Assembly (NCBI GenBank): GCA_031987605.1
Contig: DALZZF010000005.1
Span: 1 to 64,000, forward strand
Reading direction: 5' to 3'
Source: JAFAGO01 sp031987605
GTDB lineage: Bacteria > Bacteroidota > Bacteroidia > Flavobacteriales > Weeksellaceae
DNA length: 64,000 nt
Shown: positions 16,650 to 24,578 of the stretch, piece by piece
How the letters are laid out: each line of letters starts with the position of its first letter
Numbering within the stretch: position 1 is the stretch's first letter
Made by a program: the position numbers and the translations under genes
Notes under the pieces: generated by a model
What the model saw: only the letters and a program-made list of their open reading frames with translations
What the model was told of the DNA's origin: nothing
Databases searched by the model: none

Positions 16650-16667
16650 TTTAGAGAAAAAGAAAAA

Positions 16668-16937
16668 ATGGAAACGATACTCACAATATCTTTGCCCGAA
16701 TCGATTTTGCAATCGATGAATCTCGACGCAAACGAAATCGTTTCGGATATGCGTAAGGAATACGGTTTTAAACTTTATAAATCCGGAAAACTAACATTGG
16801 CTCAATCGGCGGAATTATGCGGGGTTTCTTTGTATGAATTTGTGTCGTTGCTTACATTATCGGCCGTTCCGGTCATTGATTACGGCGTTGAAGATTTGGA
16901 AAACGAACTCAATCGTATTTCAGATAAAATGTTATGA
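16668..16937 (+). CDS. UPF0175-family protein, probable antitoxin
   Basis: An 89-residue protein with a beta strand (ETILTISLPESIL) that resembles antitoxin DNA-binding N-termini, followed by a helix-turn-helix-like segment KLTLAQSAELCGVSLYEFVSLL. UPF0175 proteins are commonly paired with DUF3368 PIN-like proteins. It overlaps the next gene by 4 bases (ATGA), which implies translational coupling. Its role as antitoxin is inferred from the pairing. Being a DNA-binding antitoxin it may repress its own promoter. Confidence 0.85.
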   Translation: METILTISLPESILQSMNLDANEIVSDMRKEYGFKLYKSGKLTLAQSAELCGVSLYEFVSLLTLSAVPVIDYGVEDLENELNRISDKML

Positions 16938-17410
16938 TTATCATTTGTGATAGTTCGCCTTTAATCGCTTTATCCGTCATCGACCAATTGGATTTGTTGG
17001 ATAAATTATTCGGCGAGGTATATGTTCCTATGTCAGTATTTTCTGAGGTCGCTTTTGCAACAAAACCCGAAGCAAACCGCATCGAATTGTGGGCAAAAGG
17101 CAAAGTCGTTTCAGCAACCAACGAACCTCTGAAACAATCTTTCAGTATGATGCTTGATGAAGGAGAATCCGAAGCAATGGCTCTTTATTTTGAGAAAAAT
17201 GCTGATTATTTGTTGCTTGACGAGAAAAAAGGCAGGAAAATCGCAACATACAATCATATTAATGTGGTGGGTTCTTTGGGGATTTTACTGTTGTCTAAGC
17301 GAAAAGGCTTAATCTCATTAGTTGCTCCTTTATTGAATATACTGCAACAATCTTACATCCGCATTTCAGACGAACTCTATCACAAAACCTTACAATTGGC
17401 AGGAGAATAA
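16934..17410 (+). CDS. DUF3368 PIN-like protein, probable toxin
   Basis: A 158-residue protein with the PIN-like N-terminus IIICDSSPLIALSVIDQLDLL, an acidic residue in EGESEAMALYFE (about residues 76-87) and LLLDEKKGRKIA later. PIN-domain proteins are metal-dependent RNases with conserved acidic residues (D6, E77-80 and D96 here). DUF3368 members usually follow UPF0175 genes, and the order and 4-base overlap fit a type II toxin-antitoxin module. Nuclease activity is inferred from the family. Confidence 0.85.
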   Translation: MIIICDSSPLIALSVIDQLDLLDKLFGEVYVPMSVFSEVAFATKPEANRIELWAKGKVVSATNEPLKQSFSMMLDEGESEAMALYFEKNADYLLLDEKKGRKIATYNHINVVGSLGILLLSKRKGLISLVAPLLNILQQSYIRISDELYHKTLQLAGE

Positions 17411-17438
17411 AAATGCACCTTTTCGGGTTGTGTTTTTT
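17410..17438 (+). terminator. Terminator-like repeat after the toxin gene
   Basis: AAAATGCACCTTTTCGGG then GTTGTG and six T. It matches 16565-16593 at all but a few positions and begins at the last base of the toxin stop codon. The stem is weaker than in the upstream copy. Confidence 0.55.
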
Positions 17439-17451
17439 ATTTAAATTTCCT

Positions 17452-17459
17452 TATTTTTG
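17452..17459 (+). promoter_or_regulatory. -7 promoter box of upp
   Basis: TATTTTTG, 19 bases before the upp ATG. Confidence 0.6.
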
Positions 17460-17478
17460 AACCATCAAAACCGTTACA

Positions 17479-18129
17479 ATGGTAACAATATTATCCGATA
17501 ATTTTTCACTTATCAATTCCTGGATTAATGATTTAAGAAACATAGATGTGCAAGCCGATCGCATGAAGTTCCGGAGAAATATGGAACGCATCGGCGAAAT
17601 TGCCGCTTACGAAATTTCCAAAGGTCTGGAACAGAAAGAAATTGAAATCACCACGCCACTGGATAAAATTAAAGCGAAAGAAATTGCGGTTCAGCCGGTT
17701 GTTACCACTATTTTAAGAGCGGGCGTTCCATTGTTTCAGGGCGTTTTGAATTATTTTGACAAAGCCGATTGCGGTTTTGTGGCGGCATACAGAAAGCACG
17801 ATGCCAACGATTATTTTTCCATCAAGCAGGATTATCTCACCTGTCCGAATATTGATGGAAGACCGTTAATTGTGGCCGATCCTATGCTTGCTACCGGAGC
17901 CAGTTTAATTGAAGCCCTGAAAGATTTACTCAATCACGGAAAACCGACTCAACTTCACATTATTGCTGCTATTGCCGCAAAACAAGGGGTTGAAACCTTG
18001 CAGAATGCCTATCCTGAAGCCAATATTTGGATCGGTGCACTGGATGAAAATCTTACTTCAAAGGGCTATATCACGCCTGGATTGGGTGATGCCGGAGATT
18101 TGTCGTATGGGGAAAAATTGCAGCGTTAA
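17479..18129 (+). CDS. upp: Uracil phosphoribosyltransferase
   Basis: A 216-residue salvage enzyme that makes UMP from uracil and PRPP. The segment TTILRAGVPLFQGVLNYF and the PRPP-binding loop VADPMLATGASLIEAL are the usual Upp motifs, and the C-terminal GYITPGLGDAGDLSYG closes the uracil site. It ends head-to-head with comF; the two stop codons overlap on opposite strands (18126-18129), so transcription is convergent. Confidence 0.95.
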   Translation: MVTILSDNFSLINSWINDLRNIDVQADRMKFRRNMERIGEIAAYEISKGLEQKEIEITTPLDKIKAKEIAVQPVVTTILRAGVPLFQGVLNYFDKADCGFVAAYRKHDANDYFSIKQDYLTCPNIDGRPLIVADPMLATGASLIEALKDLLNHGKPTQLHIIAAIAAKQGVETLQNAYPEANIWIGALDENLTSKGYITPGLGDAGDLSYGEKLQR

Positions 18130-18776
18130 TCCATCGCCATTACCAAAACCGAAATTCTGTTGTCGGGATTTTTCAGGATTTCCCAAACGGCGTCGCTCAT
18201 TGTGTTTCCGGTGGTAAGAACATCGTCAATCATCAGGATATGTTTGCCGGAAATGTTCTTGTTGATGCTGAATTTTTTCTCTGCATTTTGCCGCTCATTC
18301 CGGCTGCGTTTTGCCTGCGCTTTTGAATACCTGTTTCTTTTTAAAACCTTGTGGTCAAAAGGAATTTCGTAGTGGTCAGAAAGTGTTTTTGCAAATAAAT
18401 GAAGTTGGTTGTATCCCCGTTTTCGCATTTTTTTCGGATGTAGCGGAATCGTGACCAGAAGATCAGGTTTGTCTTCATTAAACTGTAATTTTTCAGTCGT
18501 CCAATCCGCGAGAATCTTTCCGATTATTTCCCGTTTTCCGTATTTTAATGCATGTAAAATTTCCTGACTTAAACCTTCTTTTTCAAAATACATCAGGGCA
18601 AAAGCGTGTTCTATCGGAAATAACAGATTGCAGCGTTCTTTCAGCACATTTTCTTCTCCATATCTGAAATGTGTAAAATGAATTTGGCTCAGGCAGATTT
18701 CGCAAACCAGTTCTTTCCCGGAAATAATCCGGTTGCATTGCAAACAGCGGTTCGGGAAAAGCAAATCCAACAACAT
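18126..18776 (-). CDS. comF: ComF-family phosphoribosyltransferase-like protein
   Basis: A 216-residue protein of the ComF family, known in DNA uptake by competent bacteria but also widely kept outside that role. An N-terminal zinc finger uses RCLQCN and VCEICL; the C-terminal phosphoribosyltransferase domain has the PRPP loop ILMIDDVLTTGNT and the basic segment KRNRYSKAQAKRSRNER. I chose the ATG at 18776 (MLLDLLFPNRC), typical of the family; a TTG at 18809 overlaps the upstream stop. It follows the ScfR-like regulator directly. Confidence 0.88.
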   Translation of the reverse strand: MLLDLLFPNRCLQCNRIISGKELVCEICLSQIHFTHFRYGEENVLKERCNLLFPIEHAFALMYFEKEGLSQEILHALKYGKREIIGKILADWTTEKLQFNEDKPDLLVTIPLHPKKMRKRGYNQLHLFAKTLSDHYEIPFDHKVLKRNRYSKAQAKRSRNERQNAEKKFSINKNISGKHILMIDDVLTTGNTMSDAVWEILKNPDNRISVLVMAMD

Positions 18777-18805
18777 TTTTGTAATCGTAATTTGTAAATC
18801 TAAGA

Positions 18806-20281
18806 TCAAAGCAGCTCTTTCCTGATTTTTTCCACTGCTTTTTTCATGTTTTCATTAAAGGTTTCTTTTTCAATGCGAATGGGCGGCGCCTGCCGTACAT
18901 CACAATCGGAAATGCTGCAGGTTTCGCAGGTTACCCCTACATTTTCGGTGGTAATGCTTTCGCTTTTTGCAAATTTTATTTTCTTTAATGAATTGGAATT
19001 CAGTAGAATACCAAGGCAATAACTTCTGTTGGTGCCGTCCGAAAACGGATTTTTCTGCGAGGTGGAAATCACCAGATAACTCAGTCCTGAATCTTTGTAA
19101 TGCGAGATTTGCGCATCCGTCAGTTTTTCATTTCCTTTTAAATGTTCCAGATTTTTTACGGCAACCCAACGTCGGCAATAATGCTCATTGGTGGCTTTTG
19201 CGTGTGGCGCCTGCTGTTGATTGAGGTGCAATTCCTTCATCATCAGGATTTTATCGGAATCTTTTTTCTTGGTAAAACACAGGTAGAAAAGATCTTTAAT
19301 TCCCAGTTCTGAAGGAAGAATATTGGTTAAACGGTAATAAAATGTTTCCGGAGAATTGGTGAAATGCGTCACCATTTCATCGAACTTTTCTGGATTCCAG
19401 GTTTTTTCAGCAATAAATTCTGAAAAATTATCAATAATTTCTTCTTTGGAAATCAGCAAACATCCTGCAAAATAGGAAGCGTAATAATTGTTCAGCAATT
19501 CTTCAAAACTGGTGAAATCTACCCAGGAATAGGTGTTGGGTCTCGGTGAAAGTTCCAAAACATTGAAGCCGATTTCTTTTGCGAGAATGAATATTTTCTG
19601 ATTTTCATCCAATAATTCATTCAAAAGCAGTAGTTTTTTTTCAGGTATAAATAATGATCGCAGGTTGATGAGTGTATCATAGGAGGAAAAATCTTCATTT
19701 CGAATTTCATATTGCAGTTTCTCGATGAGAATTTTTTCCAGTTTTTTTACGGTAAGATTTTTCCCATATCCCAATTTGTACTTTTCTGAAACCTCACATG
19801 CTTTGTCCTCTATTTCCGGGAAATAATTGTCGTGCATTTCTTGAAAACTGCGCAATACTGCAAAATAAAAACGTTCTTTTCCGAGGTTGTAATTCTGAGA
19901 AATTTCTATGAGCGTATTGATGAAAGCAGTTACTTTTTTAGGCGCTTCGCTGATGATATTGATGAGGGAATTCCGGTTAATGCCAAACAATTCCAATGGA
20001 ATTTCTTTGAAAAAATCCGACTTCAGTATTTCCGAAACTGGTGAAAGGGTTTTATCTAATTTGGTGGAAACCAGTTCGTCAAATTTGGTATCCAGCACTT
20101 CGGAAAGATGTAGAATTTTGTCGTGTTTCGGATATTTTTTTCCGTTTTCAATTTCGTTGAGGTATGATTTTGAAAGCCCGGTTTTGTCCGCCAAATCCTG
20201 CAGCGACCATGCTTTTTTCTGGCGTTGTTGTTTTAGTTTCAGTCCGAAAACTGTTTTTATATAGTCACTGTCTGCAATCAT
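18806..20281 (-). CDS. XRE-family regulator of the ScfR/RamB/PrpR type
   Basis: A 491-residue regulator. An N-terminal XRE helix-turn-helix (residues 10-65, KAWSLQDLADKTGLSKSYLNEIENGKKYP) is followed by a long effector domain and a C-terminal cysteine cluster (CETCSISDCDVRQAPPIRIEK). That cluster, with HYCRRW before it, is the mark of short-chain acyl-CoA regulators such as RamB, PrpR and ScfR. Known members control the glyoxylate shunt and propionate metabolism, and some carry an iron-sulfur cluster. Here the glyoxylate genes aceB and aceA lie about 1 kb away on the other strand, so control of them is a good inference. Confidence 0.85.
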   Translation of the reverse strand: MIADSDYIKTVFGLKLKQQRQKKAWSLQDLADKTGLSKSYLNEIENGKKYPKHDKILHLSEVLDTKFDELVSTKLDKTLSPVSEILKSDFFKEIPLELFGINRNSLINIISEAPKKVTAFINTLIEISQNYNLGKERFYFAVLRSFQEMHDNYFPEIEDKACEVSEKYKLGYGKNLTVKKLEKILIEKLQYEIRNEDFSSYDTLINLRSLFIPEKKLLLLNELLDENQKIFILAKEIGFNVLELSPRPNTYSWVDFTSFEELLNNYYASYFAGCLLISKEEIIDNFSEFIAEKTWNPEKFDEMVTHFTNSPETFYYRLTNILPSELGIKDLFYLCFTKKKDSDKILMMKELHLNQQQAPHAKATNEHYCRRWVAVKNLEHLKGNEKLTDAQISHYKDSGLSYLVISTSQKNPFSDGTNRSYCLGILLNSNSLKKIKFAKSESITTENVGVTCETCSISDCDVRQAPPIRIEKETFNENMKKAVEKIRKELL

Positions 20282-20297
20282 TTCACCTAATAAAAAT

Positions 20298-20305
20298 CAA
20301 AAATA
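20298..20305 (-). promoter_or_regulatory. -7 promoter box of the ScfR-like regulator
   Basis: TATTTTTG on the minus strand, 16 bases before the ATG at 20281. Confidence 0.6.
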
Positions 20306-20310
20306 AGAAT

Positions 20311-20343
20311 AAAAACGCTTCAGTAATTTGTGGTACTGAAGCG
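20311..20343 (-). terminator. Terminator of the crystallin-fold gene
   Basis: Perfect stem CGCTTCAGTA / TACTGAAGCG with an 8-base loop, followed on the minus strand by five T. Confidence 0.75.
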
Positions 20344-20364
20344 AATAATTTTGTTAAAAGCGGT

Positions 20365-20985
20365 TTATCTCGGCTGTTTTTCAACAGGATTTTTTTCCGA
20401 AACGCGAATCTTAATCGACTTCACCGTTGATACAATATGGGCAGGAAGGCAATCCACATTGGAAGTATAAACCATCAATAGCTTTCCTTTTTGGTTGGTT
20501 CTGTCATAAAATTCTACAATCAGTCCCTCCGGAATTTGCAGGGATTCCGGAGTTCCGCCGTTCAAGCTTGTGCGAATATTGTATGATCCCGGTTTGAAAT
20601 TTTTCACGCTGCCTCTATAATTGCAACCGCGGTATACGGAAACATTTCCACTGTTTGAAATCCCTTCATCCTGACCGGTTTTCTTAACAATAATGGAACT
20701 GATGTCGTTGTTTAAAAGAGTGGGCAAGCAAGCCACAGATTCATTTAGTACAACTTCGCGCCCTTTAAAATCGGCATTCATGTAAATGGTTGCAGAATAT
20801 CCCGGACTTACTCTAATAGAACTGATTGTATTATCCCGGACCCCGATGTAATTGGAATTCTTATAACTACCTTCTTTGAGCAACATGCTGATTCCCTTAT
20901 AATTGCAATCAGCGTAAACAATTACTTGCGCCTGATAAAACAAAGATGTGAGCAAGAGCATAAAAAAAATGATCGCTTTTTTCAT
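20365..20985 (-). CDS. Secreted beta/gamma-crystallin-fold protein
   Basis: A 206-residue exported protein. A signal peptide (MKKAIIFFMLLLTSLFYQAQ) precedes repeated Greek-key motifs: VIVYADCNYKG, TIYMNADFKG, VSVYRGCNYRG and VEFYDRTNQKG. Each is followed by a DNTISS-like segment (DNTISSIRV, NNDISSIIV, STVKSIKI), the calcium-binding signature of microbial beta/gamma-crystallins; the last one looks degenerate. I start at the ATG at 20985; the longer frame begins at a TTG inside the promoter box at 21007-21014. Function unknown, probably structural or calcium-binding. Confidence 0.85.
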   Translation of the reverse strand: MKKAIIFFMLLLTSLFYQAQVIVYADCNYKGISMLLKEGSYKNSNYIGVRDNTISSIRVSPGYSATIYMNADFKGREVVLNESVACLPTLLNNDISSIIVKKTGQDEGISNSGNVSVYRGCNYRGSVKNFKPGSYNIRTSLNGGTPESLQIPEGLIVEFYDRTNQKGKLLMVYTSNVDCLPAHIVSTVKSIKIRVSEKNPVEKQPR

Positions 20986-21006
20986 GGTATTTGGATTAAT
21001 GTTTAT

Positions 21007-21014
21007 CAAAGGTA
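21007..21014 (-). promoter_or_regulatory. -7 promoter box of the crystallin-fold gene
   Basis: TACCTTTG on the minus strand, 21 bases before the ATG at 20985. Confidence 0.6.
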
Positions 21015-21202
21015 CGTTTTTACATTGTAAAGATCAATTAGGTACAATAAATATAGAAACAATATAAATAATTAACCCATTAAAATATTAAAAAATGTTA
21101 AAGTTTAATTTTTTTTAATGATTTGATATTCAGTGGAATGATGATGAATAAAGCGTTTCAGTTATAAAAGCGATTTTTCGCATAATAATTTTTATTTAAA
21201 AT

Positions 21203-21218
21203 TAGCGAACGTTCGCTA
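21203..21218. promoter_or_regulatory. Perfect 16-bp palindrome upstream of aceB, probable operator
   Basis: TAGCGAACGTTCGCTA is a perfect palindrome centred 28 bp before the aceB -7 box. A related smaller inverted repeat, GCGA-TTTT-TCGC, lies at 21171-21182. Such a site is a good candidate operator for the ScfR-like regulator encoded at 18806-20281; the link is inferred from position and family. Confidence 0.65.
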
Positions 21219-21237
21219 TAAGTGAAAAAACTTTTTA

Positions 21238-21245
21238 TATATTTG
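21238..21245 (+). promoter_or_regulatory. -7 promoter box of aceB
   Basis: TATATTTG, 28 bases before the aceB ATG. Confidence 0.6.
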
Positions 21246-21273
21246 CCTCATCAACATCACAAAAAAACTTTTT

Positions 21274-22848
21274 ATGGAAACGCTGACAAAGTTTAAATTG
21301 AATCCGGAAAACCAATACTCATCTGTATTTACGGAAGATTTGGTCGCTTTTTTGACTGCGCTTCACGAAAATTTTAATCACAAAAGATTAGAACTTTTGG
21401 AGGATCGGAAAAATATTCAGAAAGAATTTGACAATGGTATTCTCCCAACTTTTCCGAAGGAAACGGAAAACATCAGGAAAGAAAGCTGGAAATGCGCCCC
21501 GATTCCGGCAGATATTCTGGACAGAAGAGTGGAAATTACCGGGCCGGTCGATCGCAAAATGATTATCAACGCCCTGAATTCCGGAGCAAATTGTTTTATG
21601 GCTGATTTTGAGGATTCCAACTCGCCAACCTGGGACAATAATCTGGAAGGGCAGTTGAATCTGACGGATGCCATTAACAAAAGCATTTCCTTTGAAAATG
21701 AAAACGGTAAAAAATACGAACTGAATGATGAAACTGCGGTTTTGTTCGTTCGTCCGAGAGGTCTTCATCTGAATGAAAAAAATATTGAGATCAACGGGGA
21801 AGAAGCATCCGGTTCACTGACGGATTTCGGAATTTATTTTTTTCGCAATGCCAAACAATTGCTGGAAAACGGAACGCGACCGTATTTTTATCTTCCGAAA
21901 CTCGAACATTACAAAGAAGCAAGATGGTGGAATGAAGTGTTTGTGTTTGCCCAAAATTATCTCGGAATTCCGCAGGGAATCATTAAAGCGACAGTTTTGA
22001 TCGAAACCATCACCGCATCTTTTCAACTGGACGAAATTTTATTTGAATTAAAAGAACATTCCAAAGGGTTGAATTGCGGACGCTGGGATTATATTTTTTC
22101 CTACATCAAAAAATTCAGAAACATACCGAAGATTTTAGTTCCCGACCGCGATCAGGTTACCATGACTTCACCGTTTATGGTGGCGTATTCCAAAAGAGTG
22201 ATTGAAACCTGCCACAAAAGAGGCGTTTTCGCCATGGGAGGAATGGCAGCACAAATTCCCGTAAAAAATAACGAGGAGGAAAATGAAAAAGCATTTGCAA
22301 AGGTTTCTGCCGACAAAGAACGAGAAGTAAAAAACGGACACGACGGAACCTGGGTGGCGCATCCTGCGCTGGTAAAAGTGGCAAAAGATATTTTTGATGA
22401 ATTTATGCCAACCCCGAACCAGATTGATAAGCAGTTTGATTATCAAATTACGGAAGAACAGCTTCTTGAAATTCCGAAAGGAACGATTACGGAAAACGGC
22501 GTACGCAAAAACATCAATGTCGGAATTTTGTATATCGAATCATGGTTAATGGGCGTTGGTGCAGCAGCCATTTACAATCTGATGGAAGATGCGGCAACCG
22601 CAGAAATTTCCAGAACGCAAATCTGGCAATGGTTGAAAAACAAAGCCGTTCTCGATAACGGAAAAACCTTAACGAAGGATTTAGTTTTGGAATATCAGAA
22701 AGAAGAACTCCAAAAAATCAAAGAATATGTGGGTGAAAAACGGTATGAATCTGGAAAATTTGAACTCGCCACCCAACTCTTCGATGAACTGATTTTTGAT
22801 GAGAATTTTGAAGAATTTCTTACGCTGAAAGCATATCCTTTTATATAG
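21274..22848 (+). CDS. aceB: Malate synthase A
   Basis: A 524-residue enzyme that condenses glyoxylate with acetyl-CoA to malate, second step of the glyoxylate shunt. The short form (MSA) fits the length. Visible motifs include ITGPVDRKMIINALNSGA, FMADFEDSNSPTWDN, RPRGLHL, LIETITASFQLDEIL and GRWDYIFSYIKK near the catalytic arginine region. It is followed by aceA 116 bases downstream with a heptad repeat between. Probably regulated with aceA from the promoter at 21238. Confidence 0.96.
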   Translation: METLTKFKLNPENQYSSVFTEDLVAFLTALHENFNHKRLELLEDRKNIQKEFDNGILPTFPKETENIRKESWKCAPIPADILDRRVEITGPVDRKMIINALNSGANCFMADFEDSNSPTWDNNLEGQLNLTDAINKSISFENENGKKYELNDETAVLFVRPRGLHLNEKNIEINGEEASGSLTDFGIYFFRNAKQLLENGTRPYFYLPKLEHYKEARWWNEVFVFAQNYLGIPQGIIKATVLIETITASFQLDEILFELKEHSKGLNCGRWDYIFSYIKKFRNIPKILVPDRDQVTMTSPFMVAYSKRVIETCHKRGVFAMGGMAAQIPVKNNEEENEKAFAKVSADKEREVKNGHDGTWVAHPALVKVAKDIFDEFMPTPNQIDKQFDYQITEEQLLEIPKGTITENGVRKNINVGILYIESWLMGVGAAAIYNLMEDAATAEISRTQIWQWLKNKAVLDNGKTLTKDLVLEYQKEELQKIKEYVGEKRYESGKFELATQLFDELIFDENFEEFLTLKAYPFI

Positions 22849-22853
22849 TTAAT

Positions 22854-22932
22854 GGTTTACGGTTATCGGTTGATGGTTTTTGAAATTCTGACCAAACTTA
22901 ATTGCCGATAACAAATAACCAATAACCGACAA
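22854..22932. repeat. Inverted 7-bp-period repeat between aceB and aceA
   Basis: Left arm heptads GGTTTAC, GGTTATC, GGTTGAT, GGTTTTT (22854-22881) face right arm heptads CCGATAA, CAAATAA, CCAATAA, CCGACAA (22905-22932). The two arms are complementary in sense, so the RNA could fold into a long imperfect hairpin between the two cistrons. Confidence 0.75.
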
Positions 22933-22964
22933 CTAAAATTAACAACAATAAAAATCCAAATACA

Positions 22965-24254
22965 ATGAGCACAAAAGAACAAATCCAACAACTGGAAAAA
23001 GAATGGCTGGAAAATCCAAGATGGAACGGCATTAAAAGACCTTATACCGCAGAAGATGTTTTGAAACTGCGCGGAAGCTATAAAATCGATTATACCATTG
23101 CGACAGAAATGTCCAAAACGCTTTGGCAAAAACTAACGACCAGAGATTTCGTTGCAGGACTTGGAGCCCTCACAGGAAATCAGGCAATACAGGAAGTTGA
23201 TGCCGGTTTGGAAGCCATTTATCTTTCCGGATGGCAGGTTGCGGCAGATGCCAATCTTTCCGGAGAAATGTACCCGGACCAGAGTTTGTATCCTGCGAAT
23301 TCAGTGCCTTCTGTGGTGAAAAAAATCAATAATGCCTTGTTGAGAGCAGACCAGATTCAGTCTGTTGGAAATGTGGATGAAGTAAACCGTAAAAATTATT
23401 TAGTTCCCATCGTTGCGGATGCAGAAGCCGGTTTCGGAGGAAATTTAAATGCTTTTGAACTCATGAAACAAATGATCGAATCCGGAGCAGCCGGCGTTCA
23501 CTTTGAAGATCAGTTGTCTTCCGCAAAAAAATGCGGACATCTTGGTGGAAAAGTCTTGGTTCCGACTCAGGAAGCGATTAATAAATTAATTGCAGCACGT
23601 TTAGCAGCCGATGTTTGCGGAGTTCCTACCGTTTTGGTGGCGCGAACCGATGCCGATGCAGCTGATTTGCTGACTTCCGATATCGACGAAAGGGATCATG
23701 ATTTCATTATCAAAGGAGAAAGAACTTCCGAAGGATTTTTCAAAGTAAATAATGGAGTAGAGCAGGGAATTGCAAGAGGACTTTCTTATGCGCCTTATGC
23801 CGACTTAATCTGGATGGAAACTTCCAATCCTGATTTGGATTACGCACGACGTTTTGCTGAAGGAATTCACGCGAAATTCCCGGGAAAAATGCTGGCGTAT
23901 AACTGTTCTCCATCTTTTAACTGGGCCGCAAAATTATCCGTTTCTGAAATGGAAACTTTCCGTGAAGAATTGGCAAAAATGGGGTACAAATTCCAGTTTA
24001 TCACTTTGGCAGGATTCCACGCTTTGAATACTGCGATGTTCGAGCTGGCTTCCGCATACAAAGAAAGAGGAATGGCGGGTTACAGCGAACTTCAGGAAAG
24101 AGAGTTTGCTTTGCAAAGCAAAGGATTCCGTGCAGTGAAACATCAAAGTTTCGTGGGAACCGGATATTTTGATACCATTCAAACTGTTGTAACTGCCGGA
24201 AATGCTTCTACCACAGCTTTGGCGGGTTCTACGGAAGAGGAGCAGTTTCATTAA
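22965..24254 (+). CDS. aceA: Isocitrate lyase
   Basis: A 429-residue enzyme that splits isocitrate into succinate and glyoxylate, first step of the glyoxylate shunt. The catalytic motif KKCGHLGGKVLVPT contains the active cysteine; YLSGWQVAADANL, DAEAGFGG and VARTDADAADLL are further hallmarks, and the length matches bacterial AceA. Same orientation as aceB and likely co-transcribed. A hairpin terminator follows at 24387-24416. Confidence 0.97.
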   Translation: MSTKEQIQQLEKEWLENPRWNGIKRPYTAEDVLKLRGSYKIDYTIATEMSKTLWQKLTTRDFVAGLGALTGNQAIQEVDAGLEAIYLSGWQVAADANLSGEMYPDQSLYPANSVPSVVKKINNALLRADQIQSVGNVDEVNRKNYLVPIVADAEAGFGGNLNAFELMKQMIESGAAGVHFEDQLSSAKKCGHLGGKVLVPTQEAINKLIAARLAADVCGVPTVLVARTDADAADLLTSDIDERDHDFIIKGERTSEGFFKVNNGVEQGIARGLSYAPYADLIWMETSNPDLDYARRFAEGIHAKFPGKMLAYNCSPSFNWAAKLSVSEMETFREELAKMGYKFQFITLAGFHALNTAMFELASAYKERGMAGYSELQEREFALQSKGFRAVKHQSFVGTGYFDTIQTVVTAGNASTTALAGSTEEEQFH

Positions 24255-24300
24255 AAAGAGTCCGGGAAAAGATTCAAGGAGAAAAGGTTAAAAAACAAAG

Positions 24301-24349
24301 TCTCGCATCTAATGTCTCCTGTCTTCTATCTCGTGTCTCGCATCTAAAC
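24301..24349. repeat. 7-bp-period repeat array, seven units
   Basis: Seven consecutive heptads: TCTCGCA, TCTAATG, TCTCCTG, TCTTCTA, TCTCGTG, TCTCGCA, TCTAAAC. The first three bases are constant, the last four vary. Intergenic, just after aceA. Confidence 0.8.
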
Positions 24350-24386
24350 AAGAAACATTCAATGTCCATAGTTAGTTATAATTGTA

Positions 24387-24416
24387 AACCTTCCTGACTT
24401 TTCGGGAAGGTTTTTT
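24387..24416 (+). terminator. Terminator of aceBA
   Basis: Stem AACCTTCC / GGAAGGTT followed by six T. Confidence 0.8.
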
Positions 24417-24419
24417 GGT

Positions 24420-24578
24420 TTTGGGCGTGTCCCTTTCCGGCGCAAAACTTTTCCAAAGTTTCAAACTTTGGAAAAGTTCCCACCGCATCGGGTCGCTACG
24501 TCCGCTGCAATTCCTCGATCATCGACGCTCGCTTCGCTGTTCTGCGGGATTTCCGCTACCATCGCTCACGCGGGAGGA
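24420..24578. repeat. GC-rich repeat-like island with a 16-bp-arm hairpin
   Basis: Contains the hairpin AACTTTTCCAAAGTTT / AAACTTTGGAAAAGTT (24446-24478) and a GC-rich stretch (about 24480-24578; GGGTCGCTACGTCCGCTGC, then CGACGCTCGCTTCGCTGTTC) that stands out from the surrounding AT-rich DNA. It resembles intergenic repeats that I recall from flavobacterial genomes. The hairpin sequence also occurs at 28487-28519. Confidence 0.6.

Noticed and set aside
16383..16712. A 109-residue minus-strand reading frame
   Set aside because: It runs through the terminator and promoter of the toxin-antitoxin operon, and its composition is that of translated AT-rich DNA.
24301..24349. CRISPR array
   Set aside because: The 7-bp unit is far too short and there are no spacers or cas genes anywhere in the window; the heptad arrays are tandem repeats.
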